A stretch of 41,505 nucleotides of DNA. Origin: Lentisphaerota bacterium. Lineage in GTDB: Bacteria; Verrucomicrobiota; Lentisphaeria; Victivallales; Victivallaceae. How positions within the stretch are numbered: position 1 is the stretch's first letter; each line of letters starts with the position of its first letter. The notes below the pieces were generated by a model. That model ran no database searches. It was not told the origin of the DNA and saw only the letters and a program-made list of their open reading frames with translations. The position numbers and the translations under genes were made by a program. Shown one piece after another: positions 26,203 through 34,601 of this stretch. The stretch covers positions 1 through 41,505 of the forward strand of contig SUWL01000016.1 in NCBI GenBank assembly GCA_015061495.1. Reading direction: 5' to 3'.

Positions 26203-26778
26203 ATGAAACTTGGAAAATTGCGTTTTCTGGTACTTTTGGCGTGTTCGCTGGTATTTTGTTCCGGATGTGAAATATTCCGGGAAGCTCTGGAAGAAAGTTA
26301 CTCGTCGGAAGACCCCACCAGTGATGATTTTGAATCAAAATTCAATATCGGAGTATTCCAAATAGTCCAATATCCGCGGGCATCCATTCTGGAAAAAGAG
26401 ATCAGCATCGACGAAAACAACAGCATTTGCATCAATACCAATGCGCTGTTCAGCAGCAAACGCATCCGGCAGGCAAGAGCCATTCCCCGTCCCGGGAATC
26501 CGGATGTCTACGATTTGGAATTCCGTATCGACCGTATGGGCAAAACCCAGTGGATGGTAATGCATGGTTCAGCGCGCAATGACCGGGTGGTTATGATGGT
26601 CGATGACCGTTTTGTCGGCTTCTTCCGTCCGCAGGAATTCGTTGACGGCAAACAAGATTGGGTAAAAGTCCGCATCGGGGTTGACAACTACACAGCTAAA
26701 GGCATTGTAAAATTTGCCAAAAAGAATTATGAATACTACAATCCGGAAGCCAAAAGCTGGTTCAACAACCTCTTCTGA
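26203..26778 (+). CDS. Putative lipoprotein of unknown function
   Basis: This 191-residue protein has an N-terminal lipoprotein-like signal (MKLGKLRFLVLLACSLVF) ending in CSGC. The likely acylated Cys is residue 22; the box is atypical because a Cys stands where Leu is usual. The mature part has a segment (about 75-185) with the pattern of a SecD P1-head-like subdomain: TNALFSSKRIRQARAI, W-M-V-M-HGSARNDRVVMMVDDRFVGFF, then GIVKFAKKN. That resemblance is weak and only by eye. A GGAGA lies nine bases before the ATG. Its last 50 bases overlap the ppk1 start in another frame. Confidence 0.75.
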   Translation: MKLGKLRFLVLLACSLVFCSGCEIFREALEESYSSEDPTSDDFESKFNIGVFQIVQYPRASILEKEISIDENNSICINTNALFSSKRIRQARAIPRPGNPDVYDLEFRIDRMGKTQWMVMHGSARNDRVVMMVDDRFVGFFRPQEFVDGKQDWVKVRIGVDNYTAKGIVKFAKKNYEYYNPEAKSWFNNLF

Positions 26779-28828
26779 AAATCCCGGATTCATCAGCCGT
26801 GAATTATCGTGGCTGGATTTCAATGCCCGGGTGCTGGATGAAGCCGGTATCACTGCCAATCCATTGCTGGAAAGATTGAAATTCATCTCCATATTCAGCA
26901 GCAATCTGGATGAATTTTTCATGGTCAGGATCGCCGATTTGCGCCATTTGATCCGGGCTGGAGAAACCGCACCTGACCCGGCTGGGAACTCCCCGGAATC
27001 ACAATTGCAGCAAGCTCACCGCAAAATATCCGGGTTACTGAAAAAACAGTATTCGCTGTTGAATGGAGAAATTCTGCCGCAATTGGCGGATTACGGTATC
27101 CGGCTCCGCAATTTCAAGGAACTTTCTGTAGCGCAAAAGAAAAAACTTGGCTCCACTTTTACCCGGCAGATCTTACCCGTATTGACTCCGCTGGCGATTC
27201 AAGATGGGAAGCCCTTTCCATTACTTAATTCCGGAACGATAGAAATCGCCGTCCGTTTGGAATTCCCTAAAAGCGGCAAAAAAACGATCGCCGCAGTGGA
27301 AGTTCCGGAACTGCTTGACCGTTTCATCCGGATCCCCGGGACAGTCAATGAATTTATTCTGATGGAGGAACTCATTGCCGCCCATATTGCCGAGCTGTTT
27401 CCGGGAGGGAGAGTACAGGCTCTGCAAATTTTCCGCATCACCCGCGACATGGACTATGCACTGGACAATGATGATTATGAAGATCTGCTTCATCATCTGC
27501 AGGATAAACTGCGGCAACGCAGCCGCCGGGATCCGGTCAGAGTGGAGTTTTCCGCGACACACAGTGATTTGAATCTGCAAAAATACCTGGCCGCATCTTT
27601 GGAGCTGGAACCGGAATATTGTTACCGCATCCCCGGTATGCTTCACCTCAAGCAATTCTCCTCTCTCATAGATCTGATAAATATGCCGGAACTGCAGGAA
27701 GCGCCATGGAAACCGGTACTGCCCGAAATTTTCACCCGCTTCGATTCAGTTTTCTCCGCCATTGCCAATCAAAAGGATATTCTGCTTGTCCATCCGTATC
27801 AGAGTTTCGCCCCGATAGTAAAATTGCTGGAAGAAGCAGCCGCAGACCCGGATGTGATCGCCATTAAACAGACCTTGTACCGGGTAAGCGGCAATTCTCC
27901 GGTCGTTAAAGCGCTGCAGCGCGCCGCAGAAAACGGCAAACAGGTCACCGTTCTGGTGGAACTTAAAGCGCGTTTCGACGAGAGCAACAACATCGCCTGG
28001 GCTGAATTACTCGACCATTCCGGAGCCCATGTCGTCTACGGGATACCCGGGTTGAAGGTCCATTGCAAAACGCTGTTGATCGTCCGCAAAGAATCCGGCA
28101 CTCTTCGCCGTTATCTCCATTTGGGAACCGGCAACTACAATGACAAAACTGCCGAACTTTACACCGACTTAAGTCTGTTGACCTGTGACGAGGAGTTGTG
28201 TACCGATGCGGCACTGCTGTTCAATCTGCTCACCGGCGGAACAGAGCCTCCGGACAAATGGCATAAGTTGAGTGTTTCACCATTCAATCTGCGCAGCGAT
28301 CTTATCCGGCTGATCGAACATGAAATTTCACTTGGCAGAAACGGCAGGATCATCGCTAAAATGAACAGTCTATCCGACCCGCAAATGATCCGTTTGCTGC
28401 ATCGTGCCGCTGCTGCCGGAGTAAAAACAGATTTGATCGTGCGCGGAATATGTTGTCTGCGGCCGTTGCCGAATGAAAAAAATCTGCGGATAATCAGCAT
28501 TATCGACCGCTATTTGGAACACTCCCGCATATTCTTTTTCGGCAATAACGGAGATGGAAAACTTTTCTGCTCAAGCGCCGACTGGATGACCCGCAATCTT
28601 GACCGCAGGGTTGAAACCATGTTTCCGGTAAAAAACCGTCGGCTGCAGAATATTATTATGACGCTTCTGGAATACCATCTGCACGACCGGGATAAGATGA
28701 GAATATTGAAATCTTCCGGCAATTATACAAAACCGGCGGAACGGTCATGGGATGGCAGCAGGAGTCAGCAAAAAATTTATTCTTACATAAGTGAGCAAAT
28801 TACCTCTTTTTATTCACTTGACACTTGA
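26729..28828 (+). CDS. ppk1: Polyphosphate kinase 1
   Basis: A 699-residue PPK1 that makes inorganic polyphosphate from ATP through a phospho-histidine. FISRELSWLDFNARVL and the following FSSNLDEFFMVRI are the N-terminal signatures. The C1 domain has GLKVHCKTLLIV with the phospho-accepting His, HLGTGNYN, and ELKARFDESNNI. The C2 domain shows YLEHSRIFFFGNNG with the second His, then SADWMTRNLDRRVE. ATG at 26729 is preferred over a TTG five codons upstream because AAAAGA precedes it. It overlaps the lipoprotein gene by 50 bases, suggesting coupled expression. Confidence 0.94.
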   Translation: MNTTIRKPKAGSTTSSENPGFISRELSWLDFNARVLDEAGITANPLLERLKFISIFSSNLDEFFMVRIADLRHLIRAGETAPDPAGNSPESQLQQAHRKISGLLKKQYSLLNGEILPQLADYGIRLRNFKELSVAQKKKLGSTFTRQILPVLTPLAIQDGKPFPLLNSGTIEIAVRLEFPKSGKKTIAAVEVPELLDRFIRIPGTVNEFILMEELIAAHIAELFPGGRVQALQIFRITRDMDYALDNDDYEDLLHHLQDKLRQRSRRDPVRVEFSATHSDLNLQKYLAASLELEPEYCYRIPGMLHLKQFSSLIDLINMPELQEAPWKPVLPEIFTRFDSVFSAIANQKDILLVHPYQSFAPIVKLLEEAAADPDVIAIKQTLYRVSGNSPVVKALQRAAENGKQVTVLVELKARFDESNNIAWAELLDHSGAHVVYGIPGLKVHCKTLLIVRKESGTLRRYLHLGTGNYNDKTAELYTDLSLLTCDEELCTDAALLFNLLTGGTEPPDKWHKLSVSPFNLRSDLIRLIEHEISLGRNGRIIAKMNSLSDPQMIRLLHRAAAAGVKTDLIVRGICCLRPLPNEKNLRIISIIDRYLEHSRIFFFGNNGDGKLFCSSADWMTRNLDRRVETMFPVKNRRLQNIIMTLLEYHLHDRDKMRILKSSGNYTKPAERSWDGSRSQQKIYSYISEQITSFYSLDT

Positions 28829-29073
28829 TTTTTTCACACAGCAGTGTATATTTTAATAAACAACTAAACCATTATGTAAACAAAAAAGGTAAAATCATGA
28901 TTTACGGCACCTTTTTAAAGATTTACGGTTTTGAAATAAAATAAACGTACATTCAGATACGTTTAAATAAATAATTGACACAAGTGTGGGGATTGGGGTT
29001 ATTATCATTGCATGGTGCATTGAACAATCTCCACCTGAATTCTACTTAATTCTACTTAAAAAGGGGGGATTTC
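28825..29073 (+). promoter_or_regulatory. Promoters and long leader of the symporter gene
   Basis: An upstream promoter candidate is TTGATT (28825-28830), 16 bases, TATATT (28847-28852). A second is TTGACA (28975-28980), 19 bases, TATTAT (29000-29005). Between them is an inverted repeat TAAACGTA/TACGTTTA (28942-28949 and 28958-28965, 8-base gap), a plausible operator. AAAAAGGT (28883-28890) can pair with ACCTTTTT (28909-28916). A tandem AATTCTACTT pair (29038-29057) sits just before the GGGGGG ribosome binding site. Confidence 0.5.
28897..28944 (+). CDS. Possible 15-residue leader peptide upstream of the symporter
   Basis: An ATG at 28897 follows AAAAGG by seven bases and opens a 15-codon frame ending in TAA. 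The peptide is two similar heptads, IYGTFLK and IYGFEIK, after the initiator Met. The ribosome binding site lies in one arm of the AAAAAGGT/ACCTTTTT hairpin, whose other arm is inside the frame. It may be a regulatory leader peptide, or chance. Confidence 0.3.
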   Translation: MIYGTFLKIYGFEIK

Positions 29074-31431
29074 ATGAGTTGGATTGACTGGATGATTGTC
29101 ATAATTCCTGTCGCATTTGTTTACGGGATGGGGTTATTTTCAAGGAGATATGTCCGCAGTGTTGCAGATTATCTTTCTGCCGGACGGGTTTGCGGCAGAT
29201 ATATCATCAATGTAGGAGGTATTGCCACTGCGTTGAGCATTATCGGAATTGTATCCACAATGGAAGTGAACTACAAAACCGGTTTTGCGATGAGTTTCTG
29301 GTCCAGTATGCTGCTGCCGTTGAGTATGATCATGGGATTGACCGGATTCTGCAACTACCGCTTCCGGGAAACCAAAGCGATGAGTCTGGGGCAATTCCTG
29401 GAAATGCGTTACAGCCGGAAATTCCGCATTTTTGCGGCCGGTCTGCGTTCGATTTCTGAAATCATTGCCAACTCAATTATGCCGGCGATCGCCGCCAGAT
29501 TCTTTATCTTTTTCCTTGACCTGCCGACTCATATCGAATTTCTCGGCATGAGAATATCTGTATTCATGCTGATCATGGCGATCTGTCTTTTCCTTGCGAT
29601 AAGCATCATTTGCATGGGTGGAACTCTGGCACTGCTGATTACTGACAGTATCCAGGGTATGCTCATGTATCCTATTATGGTGATGTTCGTCGGCTTTGTC
29701 CTCTATAAATTTGACTGGTCAAACCAGATCGTTCCGGTGATGCTCGACCGTGTTCCCAAAGAAAGTTTCCTCAATCCCTTTGATATATCGGATTTGCGCG
29801 ACTTCAATCTTTTCAGTTTGTTGATCCTCCCGTTTGTCGCCAATATTATTCACCGTGCCAGCTGGATCGGTGCCGGTTACTCCACCGCCGCCAGATCTCC
29901 GCACGAAGCAAAAATGGGTGATCTGCTCGGCACCTGGCGCGGACAGCTCAATACCATTTTACATATCCTTTTTGCGATCATGCTGATTACGCTGCTTAAC
30001 CACAAAGACTTCGCCACGGAAGCGCACCAGGTTCGTTCCCATCTCGCTGAAAAAGTGAACGAAGAAACCATGCTCAACCTCACTCCGGAAATGAAAACCC
30101 GTTTGGACAACGTCGTTCATGAAGCCAAACCGATCATTCACGAAGTCGGGGTCGACGCCCCGTTGAGTACCAAAGAAAATATCGACACCAAATTTCTTGC
30201 TCCCATTCATCAGGAGCTGCTCAAAGGCGACAGCAGTACTGCTGACATGGATAAAATCGAACGTGAAGCCGTCGGCAATGCGAAGTTTCAGCAATACCGC
30301 ACCTATTTCCACCAGCTGCAATTTGCCGCTGTTATGCGGGAAGTCCTGCCGCAAGGCATAGTCGGACTCTTTTTCCTGCTGATGGTCATGGCAATGATCT
30401 CCACTGATGACACCCGTATTTACAGTGCTTCTCTGACCTTTACCCAGGATGTGGTGGTACCGCTTTGCAAAAAGCCTTTAACCATGAATCAGCACGTCTG
30501 GGCATTGAGATGGGTATCGATCGGAGTCGGAGTCATCTTCTTTTTCATATCGATCTATATGGCGCAGTTGACCTATATCAACCTTTTCGTCACCATCGTC
30601 TGTATGATGTGGACAGGCGGCTGCGGTCCGGTGATGATCTTCGGGCTTTACAGCCGTATCGGGACAACTGCCGCAGCATGGACAAGTCTGTTGACCGGTA
30701 TGTTCCTGTCCTTTATTACAATTACCATTGACCGTTGCTGGCCATCTCACATTTACCCCTGGCTGCAGCGTCATGACATGGTTGATTCCGTGGGGAATGT
30801 TTTAAAGACCCTGTCTGATCCCCTGCCCTTTATCAAATGGGAAATGAATCCGCTGCGCTGCCCGATCAACTCCTATGAGTTTTACTTTATGACCATGATC
30901 ATCACGCTGCTCCTCTATGTGATCGTCTCCTATGCGACCTGCAAAGAGCCGTTCAATCTTGACCGCATGCTCCACCGCGGCAAATACAATCTGGACGGCG
31001 ACAAAAAAGATACGGTCAAATTCAGCTGGAAAGGAATTTTCAAGCAGATCATCGGAATCAACAAAGAATACTCGACCGGAGACAAAGCGATTGCGTGGGG
31101 ATTTTTCATATTCACCTTTATTTACCAATTCCTGCTGATCTTCCTGGTGGTCATGATCTGGAACTACTTCTCGCCATTCTCTGCAAAATGGTGGAGCGAT
31201 TACTTCTACATCACTCACGTTCTGGTTCCGGGAGCCATTGCTTTGATCACTACGTTCTGGTTCGGATGGGGCGGTATCAAAGACCTGATCGCCCTCTTCA
31301 GAGCGCTGGAAACACGGGTAGTGAACCACTTGGACAACGGAACCGTTTCCGGCAACATGTCACTTGCTGACAAAGCCGAGTTGGAAGCTGTAGATGCGGA
31401 TAATGAACAGAATACTGAAATCCAAAAATAA
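29074..31431 (+). CDS. Sodium:solute symporter family transporter with large soluble insert
   Basis: This 785-residue transporter of the SSS (SGLT-like) family is far longer than the usual 500. Early SSS features are VADYLSAGRVCGRYI, GGIATALSIIG and FLEMRYSRKFR. Residues 310-412 form a hydrophilic, helix-rich insert between two membrane segments (for example LTPEMKTRLDNVVHEAKPI). The core resumes with MAMISTDDTRIYSASLTFTQDV. A further extension after residue 565 holds additional membrane helices and an acidic tail. ATG follows GGGGGG by five bases. The solute is probably a sugar or sugar acid, judging from the catabolic genes next door, but that is inference. A perfect-stem terminator follows. 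Confidence 0.88.
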   Translation: MSWIDWMIVIIPVAFVYGMGLFSRRYVRSVADYLSAGRVCGRYIINVGGIATALSIIGIVSTMEVNYKTGFAMSFWSSMLLPLSMIMGLTGFCNYRFRETKAMSLGQFLEMRYSRKFRIFAAGLRSISEIIANSIMPAIAARFFIFFLDLPTHIEFLGMRISVFMLIMAICLFLAISIICMGGTLALLITDSIQGMLMYPIMVMFVGFVLYKFDWSNQIVPVMLDRVPKESFLNPFDISDLRDFNLFSLLILPFVANIIHRASWIGAGYSTAARSPHEAKMGDLLGTWRGQLNTILHILFAIMLITLLNHKDFATEAHQVRSHLAEKVNEETMLNLTPEMKTRLDNVVHEAKPIIHEVGVDAPLSTKENIDTKFLAPIHQELLKGDSSTADMDKIEREAVGNAKFQQYRTYFHQLQFAAVMREVLPQGIVGLFFLLMVMAMISTDDTRIYSASLTFTQDVVVPLCKKPLTMNQHVWALRWVSIGVGVIFFFISIYMAQLTYINLFVTIVCMMWTGGCGPVMIFGLYSRIGTTAAAWTSLLTGMFLSFITITIDRCWPSHIYPWLQRHDMVDSVGNVLKTLSDPLPFIKWEMNPLRCPINSYEFYFMTMIITLLLYVIVSYATCKEPFNLDRMLHRGKYNLDGDKKDTVKFSWKGIFKQIIGINKEYSTGDKAIAWGFFIFTFIYQFLLIFLVVMIWNYFSPFSAKWWSDYFYITHVLVPGAIALITTFWFGWGGIKDLIALFRALETRVVNHLDNGTVSGNMSLADKAELEAVDADNEQNTEIQK

Positions 31432-31451
31432 GCGTTCCGCTCCCATGATTC

Positions 31452-31493
31452 AAAATCAAAAACCACCAGTTGGACTGGTGGTTTTTGATTTTT
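31452..31493. terminator. Bidirectional terminator with perfect 19-bp stem
   Basis: The arms at 31452-31470 and 31474-31492 are perfectly complementary over 19 bases with a TGG loop. The core is ACCACCAGT paired with ACTGGTGGT, flanked by A-rich and T-rich runs. It ends the symporter transcript 20 bases after the stop and would also stop minus-strand transcription. Confidence 0.9.
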
Positions 31494-31620
31494 AAAACCC
31501 CCCGCATATATTTCCGGTGATTTTTATGACCGGACAAATTTATCTGCGAAGCACCGTCGCGAATCGGAGCGCAGGTGATGCAAACATCGTCCGGAACTGC
31601 TGTTTGGAGACTGTCACGTA
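31494..31620. other. Short non-coding gap between symporter terminator and lacI-type gene
   Basis: These 127 bases hold no convincing gene. A 6-base inverted repeat TCCGGT/ACCGGA (31513-31518 and 31529-31534) lacks a T-run, so it is not a clear terminator for the regulator gene. Confidence 0.4.
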
Positions 31621-32583
31621 TTATTTTACACTCTCTCTGACAATCAACCGGTAAGGCAGAGTGGAAATCCGGGGAATATTTTCTCCTGCCAGATATTTTT
31701 CAATAAGTTCCCGGACTTTCCGGGCGAGCTGCTGATATTCCTGGGTGACCGTGGTCTGGGGCGGAACGGCGTAGTTTGAGAAAAAAGTCTGCTCCGAAGC
31801 GATCAGTGAGATATCTTCCGGGATCCGTTTGTTGAATAGCGACATAGCATACAGCACGGTTATGCCGGCGCATCCTCCCGGGCAAAAAAGGGCATCGACT
31901 CCAAGTTTCAGAAGTTTGCCGACCTGTTCGACATAGCGGCTGTTGTCATTTCCGGAAAAGTGGATCAATTGCGAAGCATCCGGCAAATCAAGTTTTTTCA
32001 AAGCGGCACGGATCGCCTGTTCCCGTAATGACACGTTGCCTTCACCGGGATTACCGTGGATAATACATCCGATTTTTCGGCAGTTGCGTTCTTTGAGATG
32101 TTTCAAAGCCAGTTCCATCCCGGAAAATTCATCGGAATTGACAAAGAAAACATTATTACCAGATTTGACGGCACCCGGGTGACGATCCATAAAGATTAGC
32201 GGTTCAGCAAATTTATCTTCCCAATCAGCCAGTGCCGACGGCTCGATCCCGATCGCTGCCGCTGCACAAAAACGGATATCCGGGACTCTTTCCAAACTGT
32301 TTATCGGCAGGATCTCCACCCGGAATCCGGCTTCGGGCAGTTCCGCAGTCAGTGCCATAAGCAGCATATCAATGCAGCTTTGCACCGGATATGAACCGTT
32401 GTAAGGAGTGATGATCAGCACGTTTTTCAGCTTTTCAGAAATTCGCGGATGATAGTTGTATTTTACGGCGATCTTTCTGATTTTATCGGCGATATCCTTA
32501 TTCACCCCCGGATTACGACTGAAAACCCTTGATACCGTAGCTGGAGATACTCCGGCGATGTCTGCGATTTTGCGGATATTCAT
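31621..32583 (-). CDS. LacI-family transcriptional regulator
   Basis: A 320-residue sugar-responsive repressor. The N-terminal helix-turn-helix IRKIADIAGVSPATVSRVFSRN and hinge YNYHPR are classic LacI, followed by a periplasmic-binding-protein-like effector domain. The longer open frame begins nine codons earlier, but the AGGAG ribosome binding site lies inside it, so ATG at 32581-32583 is the start. It stands divergent from the SDR-led operon and convergent with the symporter, so either could be its target. The effector is unknown; a rhamnose- or cyclitol-like compound fits the neighbourhood. Confidence 0.93.
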   Translation of the reverse strand: MNIRKIADIAGVSPATVSRVFSRNPGVNKDIADKIRKIAVKYNYHPRISEKLKNVLIITPYNGSYPVQSCIDMLLMALTAELPEAGFRVEILPINSLERVPDIRFCAAAAIGIEPSALADWEDKFAEPLIFMDRHPGAVKSGNNVFFVNSDEFSGMELALKHLKERNCRKIGCIIHGNPGEGNVSLREQAIRAALKKLDLPDASQLIHFSGNDNSRYVEQVGKLLKLGVDALFCPGGCAGITVLYAMSLFNKRIPEDISLIASEQTFFSNYAVPPQTTVTQEYQQLARKVRELIEKYLAGENIPRISTLPYRLIVRESVK

Positions 32584-32642
32584 GAAACATTTTCTCCTTT
32601 TGTGAAACATTTTTAATATATCACCATTATTTGCGAAATCAA
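32583..32642 (-). promoter_or_regulatory. lacI-type gene promoter with two direct repeats
   Basis: On the minus strand TTGATT (32637-32642), 16 bases, TATATT (32615-32620). Two copies of TGAAACATTTT (plus-strand reading) start at 32583 and 32603, exactly 20 bases apart, so on the same helix face. They lie downstream of the -10 and could be sites for autoregulation. Confidence 0.5.
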
Positions 32643-32761
32643 GTCATCTGTTGCAGAAAGTTTTTCCTTTAGAATCGTTTTTTTGACTTGCAGAAAAGAT
32701 TTTTCAAATTAAATTATATTTAGAGAGTTTACCTTGACAAAAACACTTTTTAGGGAGATGT

Positions 32762-33511
32762 ATGATTATGGATTTTTCTGGAAAAACTGTGATGATCACC
32801 GGCGGAGCTTCCGGCATGGGATTGCTTTCCGGGCAGAAGTTTGCGGAATTGGGCGCAAATGTTGCATTACTTGATGTAAATGAAGCAGCGCTGGCTTCAG
32901 CAGAAGCCGGAATAAAAGCAGCCGGCGGCAATGTGCTGACGTTAAAAACAGATATTCGCAAATATTCTGAAGTAGAGTCCGCCGTCGGAGAAATCATTGA
33001 AAAATTTGGTGCGGTAGATATTTTACTCAATGCAGCCGGCGGTCTGGCTGCCCGCTGCTGCAATAGCAGTAATTACAGTTTTGAGCAGCTTCCCATTGAA
33101 GTAATCGATTGGGGAATTGATGTCAATTTGCGCGGTGCGATCTACTGCTGCCGGGCGGTTCTTGCCGGAATGATGGAACGTAAGTATGGCGTCATCATCA
33201 ATTTCGGTTCCGTCTCCGGCGAAGAGGGCGGCGGCGGGCCGACACTGGATTATTCTGCCGAAAAAAGTGCAATGAAAGGAATGACCAAATCTCTGGCGAT
33301 TTTAGGCGCTCCGCATAATGTCCGTTCGTGTTGTGTGATCCCCGGACCGGTATTGACCCGTCCCGGGATGGCAAGCATGAAAACATTGCTGGGCAGAGCG
33401 GCTGAACCTATCGAACTGGTGGATTTCATACTTTATCTTTGTTCTGATAAAGCAGCTTTTATCACCGGTTCGGCGCATGTTATCGATGGCGGCCGTCTGC
33501 TGGTACGTTGA
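32762..33511 (+). CDS. SDR-family NAD(P)-dependent oxidoreductase
   Basis: A 249-residue short-chain dehydrogenase. The Rossmann loop is TGGASGMG at residues 12-19, NAAGG follows, and the active site is YSAEK with catalytic Tyr and Lys. PGPVLTRPGM and FITGSAHVIDGG close the fold in the usual way. Start ATG at 32762 follows GGGAG closely; an ATG two codons later is equally possible. It is the first of five co-directional genes and is divergent from the LacI gene. The likely reaction is oxidation of a hydroxyl on a sugar, polyol or cyclitol. Substrate not readable. Confidence 0.92.
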   Translation: MIMDFSGKTVMITGGASGMGLLSGQKFAELGANVALLDVNEAALASAEAGIKAAGGNVLTLKTDIRKYSEVESAVGEIIEKFGAVDILLNAAGGLAARCCNSSNYSFEQLPIEVIDWGIDVNLRGAIYCCRAVLAGMMERKYGVIINFGSVSGEEGGGGPTLDYSAEKSAMKGMTKSLAILGAPHNVRSCCVIPGPVLTRPGMASMKTLLGRAAEPIELVDFILYLCSDKAAFITGSAHVIDGGRLLVR

Positions 33512-33544
33512 AGTAAAAATATACGGTTGGAGAATTTGCAGAAT

Positions 33545-34585
33545 ATGAATGTTTCAATGGTTTATTTCCCGGAGAAAGAGGTCGCTGTTTTTGAGAGACG
33601 GGATGAAAATTTTTCTCTGCAGCCGGATCAGGTGCTTATAAAAACTGACTATGATCTGATCAGTGCCGGAACGGAGCTTGCCAATTTCCATGAGATGCCA
33701 AATACAAAAACTGCAGGAGGTAACTTCCCGCATTATCCGGGGTACACTACCTCCGGACATATCGTCTGCACCGGTTCAAAGGTAAAAAATTACAAGCCCG
33801 GAGATCGTGTGGTCGCCGCGTGGGGCGGTCACCGGTCATGGATCGTCCGGACGGAAGACGAATACATGTGCTTGATCCCGGATGGATTTGATATAAAAAT
33901 TGCTGCAGTCGCGCATCTTTGTTCATTTCCGCTGCTGGCTGTCCGCAAGTTGCAAATCCAACTCGGCGAAGCATGTCTTATAGCGGGTCAGGGATTGCTG
34001 GGACTGTTGGCAGGTCAATTGGCAAGGATAGCCGGAGCTTATCCGGTTATTGTCAGTGATTGTTCTCCGGAACGCCGCGAACTGGCGCTGAAACTCGGTG
34101 CCAATTACGCTCTTGATCCGATGGCAGAAGATTATATCTCACGCGTGCTGGAATTGACAGAGGGAAAGGGAGTGGAAAAAGCCATTGAAGTTACCGGAAA
34201 TATCAAGGCACTGCAACAGTGTTTGGAGTGTACTGCTTGCAATGGCAGAATTTCATTATTAGGCTGTACCCGCATTTCAGACCAGACAATTGACTTTTAT
34301 AAATATGTGCACTGCAAAGGGATTTACCTTTTGGGGACTCACACTTCTGCCCGTCCGCAAGGCGACCGCACAGAGTGGGGATGGCCGGAAGTTGATGATT
34401 ACAAAACATTTTTCAAATTGGTAAAAGCCGGGAAGCTGGACGTTTCACCGATCATTTCAGAAATTGCCTCTCCGGAAAATGCCGGTGAGATATTTGAAAA
34501 AATCGGCATGCGTCCCAATCCGCCGTTGGGAATATTGCTGGATTGGACAAAAATTGATCCGGACGCCGGTGAAAATATTGGATAA
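33545..34585 (+). CDS. MDR-family dehydrogenase, SAGTE type without catalytic zinc Cys
   Basis: A 346-residue medium-chain dehydrogenase/reductase. The N-terminal GroES-like part has DYDLISAGTE where zinc alcohol dehydrogenases carry the catalytic Cys. The four-Cys structural zinc loop is also absent. YPGYTTSGHIVCTGSKV and KPGDRVVA follow, then a Rossmann segment GQGLLG near residue 153. Such SAGTE-type MDR proteins are often coded beside Gfo/Idh oxidoreductases, as here. The open frame begins at a TTG six codons earlier, but GGAG lies 12 bases before ATG 33545, so that start is chosen. The next gene begins 16 bases after the stop. Confidence 0.85.
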   Translation: MNVSMVYFPEKEVAVFERRDENFSLQPDQVLIKTDYDLISAGTELANFHEMPNTKTAGGNFPHYPGYTTSGHIVCTGSKVKNYKPGDRVVAAWGGHRSWIVRTEDEYMCLIPDGFDIKIAAVAHLCSFPLLAVRKLQIQLGEACLIAGQGLLGLLAGQLARIAGAYPVIVSDCSPERRELALKLGANYALDPMAEDYISRVLELTEGKGVEKAIEVTGNIKALQQCLECTACNGRISLLGCTRISDQTIDFYKYVHCKGIYLLGTHTSARPQGDRTEWGWPEVDDYKTFFKLVKAGKLDVSPIISEIASPENAGEIFEKIGMRPNPPLGILLDWTKIDPDAGENIG

Positions 34586-34601
34586 AGGGAGTTCTGTTGA
34601 A

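Noticed and set aside
26087-26338. 84-residue N-terminal extension of AroE
   Set aside because: It is not like the family, and a promoter with 17-base spacing lies inside it.
31494-31620. Small gene or terminator in the gap before the lacI-type gene
   Set aside because: No frame with a ribosome site and no hairpin followed by a T-run could be supported.
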